Numbered from the stretch's first letter, positions 1-12,519 are shown. The stretch is 24,581 nt of DNA from Gemelliphila asaccharolytica (GCF_001553005.1 NZ_KQ959887.1:5574-30154), one strand, 5' to 3'. Notes: generated by a model from the sequence alone, not told the origin. Translations and numbers: made by a program.

Positions 1-1
1 A

Positions 2-253
2 GATGGGATATATGAAACAGAATTTATAGACTTTACTGCTTTTGGGAAAATAGCTCAAAATATTTCAAATTACTGTGACAAGGGTAGTTTAATCAATTTA
101 GTAGGTACGCTTAGCAATAATTCTTATACTGATAAAAATGGGATAAATCGTCATACTATAGCTATTACAGCTAATCAAGTTAATTTTTTAAGTAAAACTA
201 ACAAGAGAGAAGAAATAAAAGATGAAGAAGCAGTATTCACTTTGGGACAATAA
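2..253 (+). CDS. ssb: Single-stranded DNA-binding protein, 3' part (5' end outside window)
   Basis: The first 83 codons visible are the C-terminal part of an OB-fold SSB. The run TEFIDFTAFGKIAQN, then YCDKGSLINLVGTL and a closing ITANQVNFLSK strand match the second half of bacterial SSB. SSB binds single-stranded DNA as a tetramer during replication, repair and recombination. After the OB fold there are only about 20 residues, ending DEEAVFTLGQ. The usual long Gly/Gln-rich linker and the DDDLPF-like acidic tip that recruits partner proteins are absent. It may therefore be a short secondary SSB, like SsbB of Bacillus competence, rather than the essential SsbA. No rpsF or rpsR is visible immediately downstream, which also argues against the canonical ssb locus. 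The family call is firm; the paralogue assignment is an inference. Confidence 0.85.
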   Translation, partial: DGIYETEFIDFTAFGKIAQNISNYCDKGSLINLVGTLSNNSYTDKNGINRHTIAITANQVNFLSKTNKREEIKDEEAVFTLGQ

Positions 254-334
254 TATAAATCAAATATAAAAAATATGGAATAAAATATAAATATATGTTA
301 AAATTAATAAGATATTTTAAAAAAAGAGGAAATC

Positions 335-715
335 ATGAAAAATATTATTTATATAGAAAATTTAGAAATATTTGCTTTTCACGGAGTTATTAAAGAAGAA
401 AATGAATTGGGGCAAAAATTTATTTTTAATATCGAATGTGAATTGGATTATAAAAAAGCAATGATAAATGATAATTTACAAGAAAGTGTGAGTTACGCTG
501 ATATTGTAAAAGAAATTTATGAAGTGGTTACGGGGGAAAAATATAAACTCTTAGAAAAATTATCTTATGAGATAATAAAAAAAATATTTTTAAAATATAA
601 TTTAATAAGTAAAATAAGATTAAAAATAAATAAACCTAATGCACCCATACCTCAAATTTTTTCAAAATGTGGAACTTTTTTAGAAATAAGTAGAAAGGAA
701 TTTGAAGAAATATAA
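335..715 (+). CDS. folB: Dihydroneopterin aldolase
   Basis: This 126-residue protein has the length of bacterial FolB. FolB converts 7,8-dihydroneopterin to 6-hydroxymethyl-7,8-dihydropterin and glycolaldehyde in the cytosol, a step of tetrahydrofolate synthesis. Family landmarks are visible: IENLEIFAFHGV at the N terminus with Glu22 shortly after, Tyr54 in VSYADI, Glu74 in LLEKLSYEI, and Lys100 in INKPNAPIP. Glu22, Tyr54 and Lys100 are the known catalytic and pterin-binding positions. The ATG at 335 is preceded by AGAGGA at 325-330, a good ribosome-binding site. The gene abuts folK, which does the next step, so the two are almost certainly co-transcribed. No folP, folE or pab genes are in view. 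No clear promoter was found in the 81-base gap upstream. Confidence 0.95.
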   Translation: MKNIIYIENLEIFAFHGVIKEENELGQKFIFNIECELDYKKAMINDNLQESVSYADIVKEIYEVVTGEKYKLLEKLSYEIIKKIFLKYNLISKIRLKINKPNAPIPQIFSKCGTFLEISRKEFEEI

Positions 716-716
716 T

Positions 717-1205
717 ATGATAATATTAGGGATTGGTAGTAGTATAGCTCCAAAAGAATATTATTTAAAAGAAGCAATAAAAAATTTAGAAGCTAATGAG
801 AAAATATCTGTAAGAAAAATAAGTAACATATATATAACTAAAGCATGGGGAGGAATTGCACAAAATACATTTTTAAATCAGTGTATAGATATTGAAACAA
901 CTTTGTCGCCAGTTGAATTGCTATTAGTCATCAAGAAAATAGAAAAACAATTAGGAAGAGTTAGAAAAAAACACTGGGACGACAGAACAATTGATATAGA
1001 TATATTAATATATAATAATATAAAAATTAACACTGAAGATTTGACAATACCTCACCCATATATAACAAAAAGAAATTTTGTCTTAAAACCTATGCTGGAT
1101 ATTTGTGAAGATATTATTATTAATGATAAAAAATTATCGCAGTGGTTATCTGATATAAATGAAGGAATAGAAATTTATATTAATAAAGAGGGTAAGAATG
1201 TTTAA
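717..1205 (+). CDS. folK: 6-hydroxymethyl-7,8-dihydropterin pyrophosphokinase (HPPK)
   Basis: This protein of 162 residues transfers pyrophosphate from ATP to 6-hydroxymethyl-7,8-dihydropterin, directly after FolB in folate synthesis. HPPK landmarks are present: ILGIGSS at the N terminus, FLNQCIDIETTLSP in the middle, and DDRTIDIDIL, where Asp93 and Asp95 are the two magnesium ligands. IPHPYITKRNFVLKPM follows near the C terminus. I chose the ATG at 717, just after the folB stop at 713-715, because translation then begins at the family's usual N terminus. An in-frame TTG at 702 would add five residues, but it sits only one base from the AAAGGAA at 694-700, too close for normal use. The 3' end overlaps dusB by 8 bases, consistent with translational coupling. 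Confidence 0.93.
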   Translation: MIILGIGSSIAPKEYYLKEAIKNLEANEKISVRKISNIYITKAWGGIAQNTFLNQCIDIETTLSPVELLLVIKKIEKQLGRVRKKHWDDRTIDIDILIYNNIKINTEDLTIPHPYITKRNFVLKPMLDICEDIIINDKKLSQWLSDINEGIEIYINKEGKNV

Positions 1206-2184
1206 TATAGGAAATGTAAATATCAAAAATAAGGTTGTATTAGCACCAATGGCAGGAGTATGCAATAGTGCTTTTAGACTGATAGCAAAAGAGTTTGGAG
1301 CTGGCTTGGTATGTGCAGAAATGGTAAGTGATAAAGGTATATTATTTAATAATAAAAAAACTATAGATATGTTGTACATAGATCCAAGAGAAAAACCATT
1401 AAGTTTGCAAATATTTGGGAGTGAAGCAGAAAGTTTGGTTAATGCAGCAAAATATGTAGATAAGAATACAGAAGCTGATATTATAGATATAAATATGGGT
1501 TGTCCAGTACCAAAAATAACAAAAAATGAATCTGGTAGCAAATTTTTACTTAGTCCTGATAAAATATACGATGTTGTTTCAAAAGTGGTGGATTCAGTAG
1601 AAAAACCAGTTACTGTAAAAATGAGGATAGGATGGGATGATAATCACATATATTTATTAGAAAATGCACTAAAATGCCAAAAAGCAGGAGCTAGTGCTAT
1701 AGCTATTCATGGAAGAACTAAAGTTCAGATGTATAAAGGACTAGCAGATTGGGAATATGTAAAATTAGCTAAAAAAGAACTGGATATTCCTGTTATCGGG
1801 AATGGAGATATAAATACTCCAGAAATGGCAAAACAAAGATTGGAGGAAACCAATTGTGATGCTATAATGATAGGAAGAGCTGCATTAGGAAATCCTTGGA
1901 TGCTATATAGAACAGTAAAATATTTAGAAACAGGTGATTTAATAGATGAACCAACACCTGAGGAAAAAATAAAAGTTTGCTTATTACATCTAAAAAGACT
2001 TATGAAATTAAAACCAGAAAAAGTAGCTGTTCACGAAATGAGAAAACACGCTTCATATTATATGAAAGGTATAAAAAAAGCTAGTAGAATAAAAGCAAAA
2101 TTAAACTATTTAGAAAGTTACAAAGAAATGGAAGATTTAATGCTGGGATATTTAGAAAAAGAAAATAAAAAAATAATATTATAG
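1198..2184 (+). CDS. dusB: tRNA-dihydrouridine synthase, DusB type
   Basis: This 328-residue FMN enzyme reduces specific uridines in the tRNA D-loop to dihydrouridine, using NADPH. The sequence shows the TIM-barrel Dus signatures in order: VVLAPMAGVCNSAFR at the N terminus, DINMGCPVPKI with the catalytic Cys102, VKMRIGWDD, AIHGRTKVQMYKG, IPVIGNGDI and AIMIGRAALGNPW. The last two contact the FMN phosphate. A C-terminal helical RNA-binding region follows. The ATG at 1198 has AAGAGGG at 1186-1192 and overlaps the end of folK. A dus gene downstream of folB-folK is the same neighbourhood as in Bacillus subtilis, where lysS follows; here a pyruvate-kinase-like gene follows instead. Length and motifs are normal. 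Confidence 0.93.
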   Translation: MFNIGNVNIKNKVVLAPMAGVCNSAFRLIAKEFGAGLVCAEMVSDKGILFNNKKTIDMLYIDPREKPLSLQIFGSEAESLVNAAKYVDKNTEADIIDINMGCPVPKITKNESGSKFLLSPDKIYDVVSKVVDSVEKPVTVKMRIGWDDNHIYLLENALKCQKAGASAIAIHGRTKVQMYKGLADWEYVKLAKKELDIPVIGNGDINTPEMAKQRLEETNCDAIMIGRAALGNPWMLYRTVKYLETGDLIDEPTPEEKIKVCLLHLKRLMKLKPEKVAVHEMRKHASYYMKGIKKASRIKAKLNYLESYKEMEDLMLGYLEKENKKIIL

Positions 2185-2284
2185 AGTATAATAATAAAAA
2201 TAATACAAAAAAATTTAAAAATTATGATAAAATTACTATATATGTATTATTTGTATTTAAAATATATTGAAAGGTTAGCACAAG

Positions 2285-3427
2285 ATGAGAAGAAAAGTAA
2301 AAATTATAGCTACTTTAGGACAGAGTACAGATAAAAAATTAGAAAATATAATAAGTAATGAATTAGCTGATGCAGTATTGATAGATAATTATTATGGTTC
2401 TAATGAAGAAAATTCTGAAAGAATAAAAAAGGTTAAAGAACTAAGCAAAAATAAAAGCATATCAATAATATATGATTTAGACCATATATACGCACAAAAT
2501 AAATATAAATTAATAAAAATAGATTTAGAAAATGTAGAATATGCAATAAAGGAAAATGTTGATTTTATAGCTACTCCTTTTATTTCTGGAATAGAAGAAA
2601 TAAAAGAAGTTAAAAGTATTATTGAAAAAAGTGGTAAAGACATAGCATTAATAGTAAAAATAGATTCAAAAAATGCTTATCAAAATATAGACTCTATTCT
2701 TATAAATTCTGATGCCATAATGATAAATAGAGATGAGTTGGGAATGGATTTTCCATTGCAAGACTTACCGATAATACAAAAAGAGATAATTAAAAAAGCA
2801 AATTATTTAGGAAAAGAAGTTATAATTACAACTCAAATGCTTCAATCAATGGTCTATAACCCAAGACCAACAAGAGCAGAAGTATCAGATGTAGCAAATG
2901 CTACAATTGACGGAGTTGATGCGATACTATTAATAGATGAAACAGCAACAGGATATTACCCTGAAGAGGCATTAAAAACAATTAATAAGATAGTTTGTTA
3001 TATTGACAAAAATTATAAAAAAGAAACAGAAAATTATGAATATAAAAACGTTGATATGGAAATATCTCATGCTATGTGTTTAACTTCAAAATATTTATTA
3101 AAACAAGCTAATGTAAAAAATATAGTAACATATACAAAATCAGGGAAAACAGCAAGATTTATAGCTAAATATAGACCAGAATCAGCAATACTAGCAATAA
3201 TACCTAATGATAAGATAGCTAAAAGACTTTCTTTAACATGGGGTGTCTATACAAGTATAGAAGAGAAAAAATTAACTATGGAAGAAATGCTAGAAAAAGC
3301 TCCTAAATTATCAAAAGACAAAGGATTTGCAAAAAAAGGAGATTCAGTCTTAATAACTTTAGGAGGAGACTCTAAAGAGAAAAATTTTGCACCAACAGAT
3401 TTTTTAACTGTAAAAGAAGTGAAATAA
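2285..3427 (+). CDS. Shortened pyruvate-kinase-like protein lacking the B domain, probably catalytically altered or inactive
   Basis: The 380-residue product aligns by eye with pyruvate kinase, which makes pyruvate and ATP from PEP and ADP, but is about 100 residues short. It keeps the N-terminal strand (KVKIIATLG, residues 5-12), the core TTQMLQSM...NPRPTRAEVSDVANA (182-206), and a full C domain (SGKTARFIAKYRPES near 287-300, then RLSLTWGV). The B domain is missing: the chain passes from YDLDHIYAQ (63-71) almost straight to VDFIATPFI (92-100). RLNFSHG is replaced by VLIDNYYGS, DTKGPEIR by DLDHIYAQ, KIE by KID (Asp127), and RGDLG by RDELG (Glu151). The potassium site and the substrate arginine are therefore gone, and the two magnesium ligands have changed type. 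Lys125 of the KIE motif is kept. GAAAGG at 2269-2274 precedes the ATG. The ORF is open end to end, so it looks maintained rather than a decaying pseudogene. A binding or regulatory role is possible but unproven. Confidence 0.8.
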   Translation: MRRKVKIIATLGQSTDKKLENIISNELADAVLIDNYYGSNEENSERIKKVKELSKNKSISIIYDLDHIYAQNKYKLIKIDLENVEYAIKENVDFIATPFISGIEEIKEVKSIIEKSGKDIALIVKIDSKNAYQNIDSILINSDAIMINRDELGMDFPLQDLPIIQKEIIKKANYLGKEVIITTQMLQSMVYNPRPTRAEVSDVANATIDGVDAILLIDETATGYYPEEALKTINKIVCYIDKNYKKETENYEYKNVDMEISHAMCLTSKYLLKQANVKNIVTYTKSGKTARFIAKYRPESAILAIIPNDKIAKRLSLTWGVYTSIEEKKLTMEEMLEKAPKLSKDKGFAKKGDSVLITLGGDSKEKNFAPTDFLTVKEVK

Positions 3428-3439
3428 ATATTATTTAAT

Positions 3440-3473
3440 AAAATAGCAAGTAGAAGAAACTACTTGCTATTTT
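3440..3473 (+). terminator. Rho-independent terminator after the pyruvate-kinase-like gene
   Basis: The arms AAAATAGCAAGTAG (3440-3453) and CTACTTGCTATTTT (3460-3473) are perfect 14-base inverted repeats around the loop AAGAAA. The hairpin begins 12 bases after the stop codon. The A run on the left and T run on the right form part of the stem. It likely closes the transcript and separates it from the recF-gyrase cluster. Confidence 0.88.
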
Positions 3474-3628
3474 AAATGTTTTAATATATTAGCAAACAAC
3501 GACATATATTTTGATTTTATATTTATAGAAAATTTATATAAAAAAATAATTAAAATACATAACAAAATAATAATATATTATACCATCAAATAAAATATAG
3601 TAGGTATACTATATAATTATTAATAAAA

Positions 3629-3657
3629 TTGAAAAAAAACAAATAAAATGGTATAAT
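3629..3657 (+). promoter_or_regulatory. Vegetative (sigma-A type) promoter for yaaA-recF-gyrB-gyrA
   Basis: TTGAAA at 3629-3634 and TATAAT at 3652-3657 are separated by exactly 17 bases. This is a near-consensus housekeeping promoter between the preceding terminator and yaaA. Transcription would start near 3664, leaving a leader of about 60 bases. Other AT-rich TATA-like strings lie nearby (for example around 3610), but none has a matching -35 box. In the 297 bases between the pyruvate-kinase-like gene and yaaA I see only the terminator and this promoter, and no DnaA box. Confidence 0.7.
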
Positions 3658-3724
3658 TATTAGATGTAATAGATATTTATATTTATCTTTTAAACTTTTT
3701 TATATAATGTACTTAGGAGATTTT

Positions 3725-3929
3725 ATGGAAAGAATTATAATAAATGGTGAATATATTACCTTAGCACAGCTTTTAAAAGTATTGTCTTATATTTCTTCTG
3801 GAGGACAAGCGAAATATTTTTTAGCAGATAATAAAATATTTGTAAATAATAAGCTTGAGCAAAAAAGAGGAAAAAAAATATATGACAAGGATATAGTTAA
3901 AATAGATGAAAAAGAGTATTTAATAATAG

Positions 3930-3940
<11 letters not shown>
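3725..3940 (+). CDS. yaaA: S4-domain RNA-binding protein YaaA
   Basis: This small protein of 71 residues is almost entirely one S4 domain: ITLAQLLKVLSYISSGGQAKYFLADNKIFVNNKLEQ, then a basic RGKKI turn and a short C-terminal beta hairpin. It belongs to the YaaA family conserved between dnaN and recF in Firmicutes. The S4 fold suggests RNA binding; the cellular role is not well established. I start it at ATG 3725, preceded by AGGAG at 3715-3719. An in-frame ATG at 3707 would place that site inside the gene. It overlaps recF by 11 bases, so translation is probably coupled. Here it is first in the cluster, because dnaA and dnaN do not precede it. Confidence 0.9.
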
Positions 3941-6997
<3,057 letters not shown>

Positions 6998-7017
6998 ACA
7001 CAGATTAAGGGGAAAAA

Positions 7018-9465
7018 ATGGAAGAAAAAAATATAACATTAAGAAATATTACAACTGAAATAGAAAATTCATTTTTAGACTATTCAATGAGTGTAATAGT
7101 ATCACGTGCATTACCAGACGTAAGAGATGGATTAAAGCCAGTACATAGAAGAGTACTATATGCATTTAATGAATTAGGATTAACAAATGAAAAACCATTT
7201 AGAAAAAGTGCAGCTGTAGTAGGGGAAGTTATGGCAAAATATCACCCTCATGGTGATTCTGCTACATATGGTACTATAGTAAGAATGGCACAAGATTTTA
7301 ATAGCAGATACCCCATGGTAGCAGGGCAAGGGAATTTCGGTTCTATTGACGGAGATAGTGCGGCAGCAATGCGTTATACAGAAGCAAAATTAAGTAAAAT
7401 AGCTTCTGAAATGGTTAGAGATCTTAATAAAGAAACAGTAGATTTTCAAGAAAATTATGACGGTTCTCTAAAAGAACCAAAAGTTTTACCTGCTAGAATA
7501 CCTAATTTATTAATAAATGGAGCCTCGGGTATAGCAGTAGGTATGGCAACAAATATACCTCCACATCATTTAGGAGAAGTAGTTGATGCAGTAGTCGCCC
7601 TTTGTGATAAACCAGAAATATCAATACCCGAATTGATGACGAAAATAAAAGGCCCAGATTTTCCTACAGGAGCTTTAATATTTGGACAAAGTGGAATATT
7701 AAAAGCATATAATACAGGGCGTGGTTCTATTGTAATGAGAGGAAAAACAAGAATAGAACAAATAAAAAATGGAAAAGAAAGAATAATAATTTCTGAAATA
7801 CCATATCAAGTCAATAAATCGAAATTAGTAGAAAAAATAGCTGAATTAGCAAGAGAAAAGAAAATAGAAGGAATAACAGACCTTCGAGATGAGAGTAATC
7901 TAAAAGAAGGTATAAAAATAGTAATAGAACTCAAAAGAGATACAAATAGTAAAGTAGTATTAAATACATTATACAAATTAACTCCACTTCAATCATCATT
8001 TGGAGTAAATATGGTTGCATTAGTAAATGGTAAGCCAAAAACATTAAATCTAAAAGAAGTTTTATACTATTATTTAGAACACCAAAAAGAAGTAATTGTC
8101 AGAAGAACAAAATTTGATTTAAAAAAAGCTCAAGATAGGGCACATATTTTAGAAGGATTAAGAATAGCTTTAGACAATATTGACAAAATAATAGAACTTA
8201 TAAAAGCATCTCAAACAACAAAAGAAGCAACAGAAGGACTTATAGAAAAATTTAATTTATCTGAAATACAAGCTCATGCAATATTAGAAATGAAATTACA
8301 AAGATTGACAGGGCTTGAAAGAGATAAAATTGAAAATGAGTATAATAAATTAATAGAACTTATAAAAGATTTAAAAGATATACTATCTAAAGGCGAAAGA
8401 GTTATAGAAATAATAAAAGAAGAACTTCTAGAAATAAAAGAAAAATACAAAGATAAAAGAAGAAGTGTTATAGTTCAAGATAAACTAGAAGAAATAGAAA
8501 ATGAAGATTTAATAGAAGAAGAACAAATAGTAATATCGTTATCATATAATCAATATATAAAACGTTTATCAACAAGTACTTACAGATCTCAAGGACGAGG
8601 AGGTCGTGGAATAAATGGTATGACAACAAATGAAGAAGATAATGTGCAGTATATGTTAACTTGTTCAACTCATGACCATATACTATTCTTTACTGATAAA
8701 GGAAAAGTTTATACACTAAAAGGCTATCAAATAAATCAAATGAGTAGACAGTCTAAAGGTATTCCAATAATTAATTTACTTGACATAGAAAAAGGTGAAA
8801 AAGTAAGTTCAATGATAGCTATTTCAAATCTTAATGAGGAACATACAGGACTTGTATTTTCAACAAAATTAGGTATTATTAAAAAATCTAAACTAGAAGA
8901 CTATGCAACAATAATGAAAAAAGGAAAAATAGCACTAAAACTAGATGATGAAGATACATTAATAGATGTTCAAAAAGTAACAAAAGGCGAAGATATAATA
9001 ATAGTAACAGCCAAAGGACAAGCAATAAGAATAAAAGAATCAAATGTTAGAATAATGGGACGTTTAGCAAGAGGAGTTAAAGGTATAAAATTATCAACAG
9101 GAGACTATGTAGTTTCAATGCAGATAATAAATAATGATAAAAAAATTCTAACAGTAACAGAAAATGGTATAGGAAAAATAACTAAAGCAAGTGAGTTTAA
9201 AATAACAAATCGTGGTGGAAAAGGAATAAAAGTAGCTAGAATAACTAAAAAAACTGGTAATATCGTAGAGGTTAAATCAGTAGATGGAACAGAAGATCTT
9301 ATGATAATGACAGATCAAGGCATAATTATAAGAATGGATATATCAAATATAAATACATTAAGTAGGACAGCTACAGGAGTAAAATTAATAAACTTAGTAG
9401 ACGGACAAAAAGTAGCTACAGTAACTTTAGCAGAAAAAGAAAAATTAGAAGAAACAGACGAATAG
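7018..9465 (+). CDS. gyrA: DNA gyrase subunit A (DNA cleavage/rejoining)
   Basis: The 815-residue partner of GyrB makes and reseals the double-strand break. Near the N terminus are [29 protein letters not shown] and [10 protein letters not shown]; the catalytic tyrosine is in [11 protein letters not shown] long coiled-coil stretch lies near the middle. The C-terminal beta-pinwheel carries a GyrA box QGRGGRG; this box distinguishes GyrA from ParC and supports the gyrase call along with adjacency to gyrB. In the quinolone-resistance-determining region Ser81 is kept, but position 85 is Gly where Asp or Glu is usual. AAGGGG at 7007-7012 precedes the ATG by 5 bases. The gap to gyrB is 20 bases, so the two are co-transcribed. 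No terminator is visible before ppc. Confidence 0.97.
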   Translation: MEEKNITLRNITTEIENSFLDYSMSVIVSRALPDVRDGLKPVHRRVLYAFNELGLTNEKPFRKSAAVVGEVMAKYHPHGDSATYGTIVRMAQDFNSRYPMVAGQGNFGSIDGDSAAAMRYTEAKLSKIASEMVRDLNKETVDFQENYDGSLKEPKVLPARIPNLLINGASGIAVGMATNIPPHHLGEVVDAVVALCDKPEISIPELMTKIKGPDFPTGALIFGQSGILKAYNTGRGSIVMRGKTRIEQIKNGKERIIISEIPYQVNKSKLVEKIAELAREKKIEGITDLRDESNLKEGIKIVIELKRDTNSKVVLNTLYKLTPLQSSFGVNMVALVNGKPKTLNLKEVLYYYLEHQKEVIVRRTKFDLKKAQDRAHILEGLRIALDNIDKIIELIKASQTTKEATEGLIEKFNLSEIQAHAILEMKLQRLTGLERDKIENEYNKLIELIKDLKDILSKGERVIEIIKEELLEIKEKYKDKRRSVIVQDKLEEIENEDLIEEEQIVISLSYNQYIKRLSTSTYRSQGRGGRGINGMTTNEEDNVQYMLTCSTHDHILFFTDKGKVYTLKGYQINQMSRQSKGIPIINLLDIEKGEKVSSMIAISNLNEEHTGLVFSTKLGIIKKSKLEDYATIMKKGKIALKLDDEDTLIDVQKVTKGEDIIIVTAKGQAIRIKESNVRIMGRLARGVKGIKLSTGDYVVSMQIINNDKKILTVTENGIGKITKASEFKITNRGGKGIKVARITKKTGNIVEVKSVDGTEDLMIMTDQGIIIRMDISNINTLSRTATGVKLINLVDGQKVATVTLAEKEKLEETDE

Positions 9466-9498
9466 AAGAATCAATGTTATAGCAAAGAGGTGACTGAA

Positions 9499-12198
9499 TT
9501 GACTATTAAAAAATTAGAAAATTCAAACAACAAAGGTATTATAGAAGAAGAAATAGAAATTTTAACAAATATATTAGATGAGGCAATAAAAAAAGTTTCG
9601 ACTGAAGAAACAATAAAAAAATTAAAAAAAATAAAACAATTAGCTGACAAGTCAGACTATAAACAATTAAAAGAAATAATAAAAACATTGACAAACGAAG
9701 AAATAGGAGTTGTATCAAGATATTTTGCACTACTACCCCTATTAATAAATATTTCAGAAGATGTAGATTTAGCTTATGAGATAAATTATAAAAATAATGT
9801 TGAAGAAGAATATTTAGGAAAATTGTCAAAAACAATAGATAAAATATCTGACAGTAAAAATGCGAAAACAATATTAGAAAATGTAAATATAGTACCAGTA
9901 TTAACAGCTCATCCAACACAAGTTCAACGAAAAAGTATGCTTGATATAAACAATAAAATCCATAAGTTATTAAGAAAACACAGAGATGTAAAATTAGGCT
10001 TAATAAATAGAGATAAATGGTACGCGCAATTAAGAAGATATGTAGAAATAATTACACAAACTGACCTTATTCGTGAAAAAAAATTAAAAGTAACTAATGA
10101 AATCAGCAATGTAATGGAATATTACAATATATCGTTATTAAATGCTATAACTAATTTATCAATAAAATATAAAAAATTAGCTAAAGAAAAAGGTATATCT
10201 ATAAAAAAAGCAACTCCTATAACTATGGGAATGTGGATAGGAGGAGATAGGGATGGGAATCCTTATGTAACAAGTGAAACCTTAGAAATATCTGCCAAAT
10301 TACAATTTGAAGTAATAATTAATTATTATATAGAAAAAGTAAATAAATTGTATAGAGCATATTCAATGTCAACTAACTTAATGGGAACAAGTAAAAAATT
10401 GCAAATTTTGTCAGAGATGTCTACTGATAATTCTGAGTTTAGAGAAAAAGAACCATATAGAAAAGTTTTATATGAAATAAAAGGCAAATTAAAAAATACA
10501 AAAGAAAAATTATTATCATCAAAACAAGATATAGAAAAACAATACTACTTAAAAGCTGACGAATTTAAAGATGATTTAATTATTTTAAAAGACTCTTTAG
10601 AAGAAAATGGAGGTCAAAGTTTAATCTTTGGAGATTTAGAAGAATTATTACAAGCAATTGACACGTTTGGGTTCTTTTTAGCAAGTATAGATATGCGACA
10701 AGATTCTAGCATACATGAAAAATGTGTAAGTGAATTATTAAAATCAGCTAATGTAGAAAAAAACTATTCTGACCTTAGTGAAGAAGAAAAATGTAAAATA
10801 CTATTAAATCAAATAGAAAATGAACCAAGACTACTATCTGCTACAAATGTTCCTAAATCAGAATTATTATTAAAAGAATTGTCAATCTTTAAAAAAGCAA
10901 GACTATTAAAAGACAAGTTTGGTGAAGGAATAATAAAACAAAGTATAATATCACATACAACGAGCGTATCAGATTTGTTAGAACTAGCTGTAATGCTAAA
11001 AGAAGTAGGACTTTTAGATAAAGATTTTTCAAGAATACAAATGGTTCCTTTATTTGAAACTATTGAAGATTTAGAAAATTCTGTAGAAGTAATGAAACAA
11101 TACTTAAATCTTAATGTAGTAAAAACATGGATAAGTGATAATAATAATTATCAAGAAATAATGCTAGGATATTCTGATAGTAACAAAGATGGTGGATATT
11201 TATCTTCAGGATGGTCACTTTATAAAGCACAAAATGAACTTTCATCTATAGGTAAAAAATATGGAATTAATATAACATTTTTCCATGGAAGAGGAGGAAC
11301 AGTTGGACGTGGAGGAGGCCCAAGTTATGAGGCAATAATTTCACAACCACTAGGAAGTTTAAACAATAAGATAAGATTAACTGAACAAGGTGAAGTTATC
11401 GGTACTAAGTATGGTAACAAGGATTCAGCATATTATAATTTAGAAATGTTGATTTCAGCAAGTATAGACAGAATTATAGGTAAAGAAAATATAGAAGAAG
11501 AAAAAGCCTATTATGAAAAAATAATGGATACAGTGGTAGAATACAGTTATCATGCATATAGAGAATTAGTTTTCAAAAATAAAAACTTCTATAACTATTT
11601 CTTTGAAGCAACTCCAATAAAAGAAATATCAAGTTTAAATATAGGGTCAAGACCAGCTGCAAGAAAAACAATAACAGAGATATCAGGACTTAGAGCTATA
11701 CCATGGGTATTTTCATGGTCACAAAATAGAGTTATGCTTCCTGGATGGTATGGAGTAGGAACGGCATTTAGTAAATATATAAATAATAGCAGTGAAAATT
11801 TACAAACACTTAAAAAAATGTATAAAAGATGGCCATTTTTCAGATCCCTTTTATCAAATGTAAATATGGTATTATCAAAAACAGATATGGAAATTGCAAA
11901 AGAATATGCTCAGTTATGTAAAGAAAATGAAACAAAAGAAGTTTTTGATATAATATACAAAGAATGGTTACTTACTAAAAAAATAGTTTTAGCTATTCAA
12001 GGGCATAACGAGCTATTAGAAGATAACGAATATTTAAAATTTAGTTTAAAAAACAGAATTCCATATTTTAATGCTCTAAACTTTATTCAAATAGAATTAA
12101 TAAAAAGAGATAGAATTAATAAAATTTTATCAACAAATCAAAAATTGATTCATATAACAATTAACGGAGTGGCGACAGGACTTAGAAATTCTGGATAA
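9499..12198 (+). CDS. ppc: Phosphoenolpyruvate carboxylase
   Basis: The 899-residue enzyme adds bicarbonate to PEP to make oxaloacetate and phosphate, refilling the four-carbon pool for aspartate-family synthesis. Motifs are [12 protein letters not shown] with catalytic His138, [10 protein letters not shown] near 248, the PEP-binding loop [14 protein letters not shown] from Phe595 with His596, GSRPAARKT near 717, and [21 protein letters not shown]. The C-terminal ATGLRNSG is the normal end of this family. I chose TTG at 9499 because AGAGGTGA (9486-9493) then sits 5 bases upstream. A GTG at 9490 would start inside that site and adds only three residues. It lies 33 bases after gyrA with no visible terminator, so it may be read from the gyrase transcript. 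Its last 15 coding bases are duplicated upstream of the pilus operon. Confidence 0.96.
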   Translation: MTIKKLENSNNKGIIEEEIEILTNILDEAIKKVSTEETIKKLKKIKQLADKSDYKQLKEIIKTLTNEEIGVVSRYFALLPLLINISEDVDLAYEINYKNNVEEEYLGKLSKTIDKISDSKNAKTILENVNIVPVLTAHPTQVQRKSMLDINNKIHKLLRKHRDVKLGLINRDKWYAQLRRYVEIITQTDLIREKKLKVTNEISNVMEYYNISLLNAITNLSIKYKKLAKEKGISIKKATPITMGMWIGGDRDGNPYVTSETLEISAKLQFEVIINYYIEKVNKLYRAYSMSTNLMGTSKKLQILSEMSTDNSEFREKEPYRKVLYEIKGKLKNTKEKLLSSKQDIEKQYYLKADEFKDDLIILKDSLEENGGQSLIFGDLEELLQAIDTFGFFLASIDMRQDSSIHEKCVSELLKSANVEKNYSDLSEEEKCKILLNQIENEPRLLSATNVPKSELLLKELSIFKKARLLKDKFGEGIIKQSIISHTTSVSDLLELAVMLKEVGLLDKDFSRIQMVPLFETIEDLENSVEVMKQYLNLNVVKTWISDNNNYQEIMLGYSDSNKDGGYLSSGWSLYKAQNELSSIGKKYGINITFFHGRGGTVGRGGGPSYEAIISQPLGSLNNKIRLTEQGEVIGTKYGNKDSAYYNLEMLISASIDRIIGKENIEEEKAYYEKIMDTVVEYSYHAYRELVFKNKNFYNYFFEATPIKEISSLNIGSRPAARKTITEISGLRAIPWVFSWSQNRVMLPGWYGVGTAFSKYINNSSENLQTLKKMYKRWPFFRSLLSNVNMVLSKTDMEIAKEYAQLCKENETKEVFDIIYKEWLLTKKIVLAIQGHNELLEDNEYLKFSLKNRIPYFNALNFIQIELIKRDRINKILSTNQKLIHITINGVATGLRNSG

Positions 12199-12206
12199 TT
12201 TAAAAA
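12184..12206 (+). repeat. 23-base direct repeat, copy 1 (3' end of ppc)
   Basis: The string beginning AGAAATTCTGGATAA and running through TTTAAAAA occurs here and again at 12641-12663 with no mismatch. Flanking bases differ on both sides, so the match is exactly 23 bases and the period is 457 bases. This copy encodes the last four residues of PEP carboxylase (RNSG), its stop codon, and 8 bases beyond. Confidence 0.95.
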
Positions 12207-12268
12207 TGTTATAAAAAAAACGTTGATAAATTATTTTTAAGCACAGACAACTAAAAAAACCAAAAAAG

Positions 12269-12324
12269 AAATATCAACACAAAGACAAAAAACTTGTTTT
12301 TGTAGTTGGTATTTTTTTTTTTTT
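12269..12324 (+). terminator. Rho-independent terminator after ppc
   Basis: The outer stem AAATATCAAC (12269-12278) pairs with GTTGGTATTT (12305-12314), with one G-U pair. An inner stem ACAAAAA / TTTTTGT closes a small ACTTG loop. A run of 13 T follows, overlapping the end of the stem. It lies about 70 bases past the ppc stop and should end the gyrase-ppc transcript before the pilus genes. Confidence 0.85.
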
Positions 12325-12384
12325 ATGAATTACAAAATTAAACAGTATAGTTTTAAATTTTTTTTTATAATTTTTTTAAGGCAA

Positions 12385-12423
12385 GACTATATTTTTTTTG
12401 ATGATTTTTTATAAAATATAGTC
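12385..12423 (+). repeat. Inverted repeat, possible operator or second hairpin
   Basis: GACTATATTTT (12385-12395) and AAAATATAGTC (12413-12423) are perfect 11-base inverted repeats separated by 17 bases. It lies between the ppc terminator and the TTGACT/TTGACA boxes. It could be a regulator binding site or a weak hairpin. There is no T tract after it, so a terminator is less likely. The arms are mostly A and T, which lowers confidence. Confidence 0.45.
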
Positions 12424-12432
12424 TATAAAGTG

Positions 12433-12463
12433 TTGACTTTTATAAAAAATAAAAAAATATTAT
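12433..12463 (+). promoter_or_regulatory. Weak alternative promoter candidate for the pilus operon
   Basis: TTGACT at 12433-12438 is a good -35 box, but the nearest -10-like strings are badly placed: TATTAT at 12458-12463 (spacer 19) and TATAAT at 12463-12468 (spacer 24). It may be a weak or activator-dependent start upstream of the (TA) promoter, or a chance match in AT-rich DNA. Confidence 0.3.
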
Positions 12464-12519
12464 ATAATTAAACTATATAATTTATTATTCCTCATTTATA
12501 TTTATTGTCATTTAAAAGG

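Noticed and set aside
3428..3724. Possible replication origin upstream of yaaA-recF-gyrB
   Set aside because: The gene neighbourhood suggests oriC, but I found no TTATCCACA-like DnaA boxes, only a terminator, a promoter and general AT richness.
9539..9919. Long minus-strand open frame opposite ppc, and similar ones opposite gyrB and the adhesin
   Set aside because: These are shadows of strongly biased AT-rich coding sequence; their Leu/Phe/Ser-rich products match no family and they lack ribosome-binding sites.
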